A stretch of DNA of 64,000 nucleotides, taken from the NCBI GenBank assembly GCA_002162095.1, contig CP021424.1:124001-188000 (forward strand). The letters run 5' to 3'. Under the pieces are notes generated by a model, which was not told where the DNA came from, did not search any database, and worked only from the letters and a program-made list of their open reading frames with translations. This DNA comes from Armatimonadetes bacterium Uphvl-Ar2 (GTDB lineage: Bacteria; Armatimonadota; Fimbriimonadia; Fimbriimonadales; Fimbriimonadaceae). Shown here in pieces: positions 61,507-64,000 of this stretch (its first letter is position 1; every line of letters starts with the position of its first letter). The translations under genes and the position numbers were made by a program.

Positions 61507-62060
61507 TAGCGACCCTCCCGCATGCGGGTGCGCGCATCCTGAATGAAGGTGCGCCACTTCTCGTTGTAGCCTTGGGTGTCTTCGAAAAAGAGTTCGCGCT
61601 GGGCTTTCGACCAGAGCTCGATGTGGCCCGGGGCGCCGATGACGATGACATCCTCGCCGACGGTGATCTTGGCGCGCTTGCACAGCGATTGCGGTAGCAC
61701 GCAACGCCCCACATTATCGAAGCGGCCGGCCACTGAGGTGCCAAGGATTTCGCGCGCGAGATCCATCTTGCCGGTCTCGTGCATCTCGGGCTCTAGAAGC
61801 GGCTTAAAGGTTTCGTTGAACTTGCTGACCGGGTAGCAAATGATCTGCCCCATGTCGCCGATGACAAATACGAAATCGCTGGTGCCTACGGGGCAGAGAT
61901 AGTCCCGCTTGGGCTTGGTGATGAGGAGGCGATTTTTGCTGTCCACCTTGGCGGAATCTTCGCCAGTGTGACCAAGGCCAAAAATGGGTGCAGTTGCCAC
62001 CTTTATCGCTCCGAGTGGTCGGGTTCCTAGAAATTCGAAGCCGGGCTTGCTGCCCTCCAT
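61506..62060 (-). CDS. mraZ: Transcriptional regulator MraZ
   Basis: This 184-aa protein has two SpoVT/AbrB-like halves. The first contains AKVDSKNRLLITKPKRD (the LDxKGRLxIPxKxR block) and the second VAGRFDNVGRCVLPQSLCKRAKI with VIVIGAPGHIELWSKAQ. MraZ represses its own dcw operon by binding repeats in the promoter. ATG 62060 has GGGGGAG 6 nt upstream and gives about 20 extra N-terminal residues; GTG 62000 would give a more typical length. It is the first gene of the operon. Confidence 0.92.
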   Translation of the reverse strand: MEGSKPGFEFLGTRPLGAIKVATAPIFGLGHTGEDSAKVDSKNRLLITKPKRDYLCPVGTSDFVFVIGDMGQIICYPVSKFNETFKPLLEPEMHETGKMDLAREILGTSVAGRFDNVGRCVLPQSLCKRAKITVGEDVIVIGAPGHIELWSKAQRELFFEDTQGYNEKWRTFIQDARTRMREGR

Positions 62061-62131
62061 GGCGGCTCCCCCGGCTGAATTTTTCGGCTCCCGGCCTTCA
62101 ACCCTGACTCCTTGTGCGGGCTGATGTTGTT

Positions 62132-62160
62132 ATGATACTGGGATGGGGCTTACCTGTCAA
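62132..62160 (-). promoter_or_regulatory. Sigma-70-type promoter of the dcw operon
   Basis: On the minus strand TTGACA (62160-62155), a 17-nt spacer and TATCAT (62137-62132) form a near-consensus promoter. Transcription would begin near 62125, about 65 nt before the mraZ ATG. Confidence 0.8.
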
Positions 62161-62161
62161 G

Positions 62162-62176
62162 CCCCTCTTTCCCCCA
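62162..62176 (-). promoter_or_regulatory. MraZ-box-like repeats
   Basis: On the minus strand TGGGG (62176-62172) and AGGGG (62166-62162) are spaced by 5 nt, giving 10-bp periodicity, directly before the -35; a weaker CAGGT continues the phase over the -35. This resembles the TGGGN-N5 repeats bound by E. coli MraZ and suggests autoregulation. Confidence 0.55.
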
Positions 62177-62434
62177 ATTTGGGATGAGTTGTAAGAGATG
62201 GACGATCACCCGCAAAACTGCTAGGTTCAAAAGGTGTCATTCATGTAGAACCGTGTATATGAGTTTTGGCTCCCAGTTTCGTCCCAAAAAAAGTGAAAAA
62301 AGTTTTGGGAGGCCTGGCGGGTGGGGGGTTTGGCGGGCATTCGCCGGAATTCGAGGGGGCCAAAAATGCCGATGACCCACCCCAGGCGGGGCGGGCCAAT
62401 CAGCGGACCAGACGAGGGGAAAGAAGTCTTGTCG
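62177..62434. other. Non-coding interval upstream of the dcw promoter
   Basis: No convincing gene is seen here. The interval contains an imperfect A/T-rich inverted repeat, tcccaaaa and ttttggga (about 62283-62310), with runs of A between the arms. A G-rich stretch (gtggggggtttgg) follows. It has no adjacent T tract in the right place for a standard terminator on either strand. Confidence 0.4.
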
Positions 62435-62530
62435 TTAGGGTTCAGGTTGTCGCAAAGCGTCTTTGGTCAATTCCCAGGCGGCAACCATGGCGACCACAGC
62501 GAGAAAGGCGGCAATCATCGAGAACGTCAT
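62435..62530 (-). CDS. Putative 31-aa membrane peptide
   Basis: A short frame from ATG 62530 to TAA 62435 encodes one hydrophobic helix (MIAAFLAVVAMVAAWEL) and a short charged end (TKDALRQPEP). The layout resembles the 52-aa peptide at 37851. No clear ribosome-binding site is visible, and length alone gives little support, so it could be chance. Confidence 0.3.
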   Translation of the reverse strand: MTFSMIAAFLAVVAMVAAWELTKDALRQPEP

Positions 62531-62805
62531 GCTTTAGAGTGGGCTCCGGACATGGTTTTCCCTGTTTGGCGCGGGCGGTTGCCCGCCGGGTTACCAGGGT
62601 GAGGAATGTCCGGCGGATGTACCGTCAGCAGGCTTACTGGTGGCACCCTTACCAGGCTCGATTGAACCTGGCGCGATTCCGATAGGTTTGATCCATGTAC
62701 TCCCCAAAAGTGCTCTTGCTCCATATGCCCCTGAACCGCCAGAATGCGGGTGCAAGTGATGCGCCTGCATGGTAACTCGTGCGGACGACCGAAAGTGAGT
62801 AGTGA

Positions 62806-63375
62806 ATGAGTCAGCTTGTTGTGGACCCTGCACCACGTCAATCGAGGTGGCGAAAGCTGCTTGAGCTCTCCGTACGTTCGACAAACTCTGGTGGCTTGGC
62901 TGCTTTCTGGCGGATTTGGACTGCGCTCGGCTTGTTTCTCGACGCCTTGGCCAAATTCATCATTCACGACCTCGAAGCCGATCGGATACTGAACGTTCGC
63001 GCAGAGTTTCCCGTGCACCTCATGCCTCTCTTTGGCGGCATCGAGGCGCTGGTCGGTATCCTGATGCTCGTCGGCCTGTTCGTTCGTCCGGTCGCAGTCT
63101 TGGTTTTCGTCGTGGCAGCGGCCCTCTACTTTCCGGTTTTCATTCCGGACCTCATCCAAGAGGGGCTGACTCGTGGTCTTCTTCGCAGGAATCCCTTCAA
63201 TACGCTCGCAGTAATGCCCTGGCTTGTATTCCTAGGTGCTGGCAAGTGGTCACTTGATGGATTGATTGAATCTCGACTGGCGAGTTCAAGGCAAGAGCTG
63301 AAGACCCCGACCGACGTGGCCGAGAACGAACCCGATCACTCCGCGATTGCCGAAGCTCAGAACCGGAACGAGTAG
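62806..63375 (+). CDS. DoxX-like membrane protein
   Basis: This 189-aa protein has four membrane helices (about 30-48, 70-92, 97-117 and 138-155). The sequence GGIEALVGILMLVGLFVRPVAVLVFVVAAALYF resembles the core of DoxX/DUF417-type quinol-oxidase-associated families. The polar N- and C-termini are cytoplasmic-looking. It starts at ATG 62806. Its codon use is less GC-biased than the dcw genes. The last 19 nt overlap the converging outer-membrane protein gene. Confidence 0.7.
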   Translation: MSQLVVDPAPRQSRWRKLLELSVRSTNSGGLAAFWRIWTALGLFLDALAKFIIHDLEADRILNVRAEFPVHLMPLFGGIEALVGILMLVGLFVRPVAVLVFVVAAALYFPVFIPDLIQEGLTRGLLRRNPFNTLAVMPWLVFLGAGKWSLDGLIESRLASSRQELKTPTDVAENEPDHSAIAEAQNRNE

Positions 63376-64000
63376 TCGAACCGCAGACCCCACTGGTTGG
63401 GGGCAAAGGACTGCGGACGGGCATGTTCCCAGTTCAGGTTGGTCACCGAAATCCCGAAGGTCTGGTTCGGGCCGGGGCGCTGGTCGTAGGCCAAGGAGAA
63501 CCAGTGACGCGTTTGACGCTTATCGTTGCGCTCGTCTTGGTTCAATCGGTATTCCAGGCGGAGCGGGCTCGGCGAGCCCGCGAACAGCAAAGCGTCAATC
63601 CCCATGCTGCGGATGAGCTGCTTGGTGTTGTCGTTGATCTTTTCATCAAAGACGAGGCCGAGCTTGGCATCATCCAGGCCGTTGTAGCCGATGCGCCACT
63701 GGTTGACGCGCCACTCGGTGGCCACGCTGCCGAGCAGGGCGCGGGATTCATCGCGAAGCGGGTTGGTCTTCATCTCGTGCGAGACAGACCAGGTTTGCCC
63801 GGCGCCAGCGATAAAGCGGAAATCACGCACCATCACCATGCTGTTGTCCGGCATGGTGCGCACGTTATAGTGGATGTCGGCGCGGATGGAAGCCTTGCCC
63901 GTGGTATCCGTGCTGACGGTGAACACACGGTCAATGGCGCGCTGCTGAAGGGCGTCAATCTGGCTGCGGTAGTCGAAACCGAAGCCAAAGTTGCCCGAGC
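63357..64000 (-). CDS. Outer-membrane beta-barrel protein (5' end outside window)
   Basis: The frame is open from the window edge to TGA at 63357 and gives about 214 C-terminal residues. It alternates short amphipathic strands and turns (FRFIAGAGQTWSVSHEM; EWRVNQWRIGYNGL; LRLEYRLNQDERNDKRQ; HWFSLAYDQRPGPNQTFGISVTNLNW). It ends WGLRFDYSFRF, with the terminal Phe and aromatic pattern recognised by the BAM complex. This supports an outer membrane in the organism. The specific family is not identifiable. Confidence 0.7.
   Translation of the reverse strand, partial: SGNFGFGFDYRSQIDALQQRAIDRVFTVSTDTTGKASIRADIHYNVRTMPDNSMVMVRDFRFIAGAGQTWSVSHEMKTNPLRDESRALLGSVATEWRVNQWRIGYNGLDDAKLGLVFDEKINDNTKQLIRSMGIDALLFAGSPSPLRLEYRLNQDERNDKRQTRHWFSLAYDQRPGPNQTFGISVTNLNWEHARPQSFAPNQWGLRFDYSFRF

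Noticed and set aside
62283-62310. A/T-rich inverted repeat as a terminator
   Set aside because: Arms are only 8 bp, the loop is A-rich and no T tract follows on either strand in the right position.

Overview
The window is a GC-rich bacterial chromosome segment, mostly vertically inherited housekeeping DNA. Three things point to a diderm of the Armatimonadota (Fimbriimonas-like). They are an H-domain pseudopilin with the N-terminus FTLIELLVVIAIIAILAAI followed by LFPVFAKAK, a dcw cluster that carries DUF881 and DUF1290 genes, and a beta-barrel protein ending in Phe. MurE has the DNPR motif of meso-diaminopimelate ligases. The taxonomic call is inference from these family signatures; no search was run.

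Layout. 1-350: tail of an AT-richer gene and a tRNA-Pro. 380-9054: M28 peptidase, giant secreted metzincin, methylcrotonyl-CoA carboxylase beta subunit, a cytoplasmic beta-lactamase-fold protein, and O-acetylhomoserine sulfhydrylase. 9168-12104: three related pseudopilin-head genes plus a tiny lipoprotein. 12216-18106: phosphoglycerate kinase, a GH65-like lipoprotein and glucan phosphorylase. 18185-21231: ABC permease and a frameshifted HlyD/MacA adaptor. 21364-24446: livF, rimI, tsaD and xerD. 24347-28922: frameshifted GT39-like membrane protein, a secreted hypothetical, acyl-CoA dehydrogenase and a DUF4230 protein. 29115-38009: glnA, GT2, dihydroorotase, secreted hypothetical, gpmA, CorA, cyclophilin, frameshifted crtI and a 52-aa membrane peptide. 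38104-42561: large SBBP/Ig-like surface protein. 42851-43926: bL28, DUF2256, tRNA-Ser and a hypothetical.

44009-62060 is an almost gapless 16-gene division/cell-wall operon on the minus strand: mraZ-rsmH-ftsL-ftsI-murE-murF-mraY-murD-ftsW-murG-murC::ddl-ftsQ-DUF881-sbp-ftsA-ftsZ. It starts from a textbook TTGACA-17-TATCAT promoter overlapped by MraZ-box-like repeats. MurC and Ddl are fused. FtsW, FtsQ and FtsL all carry long basic proline-rich cytoplasmic extensions. The window ends with a small membrane peptide, a DoxX protein and a partial outer-membrane barrel.

The signals most worth a second look are: seven genes with a TAnnnT box only 5-7 nt before the start codon (leaderless transcription); the basic tails shared by divisome proteins; two pseudopilin-head genes that have exchanged the prepilin helix for an ordinary membrane anchor; terminator hairpins in the leaders of mccB and glnA; and three single-base-deletion frameshifts, two of them at CCCGGG.
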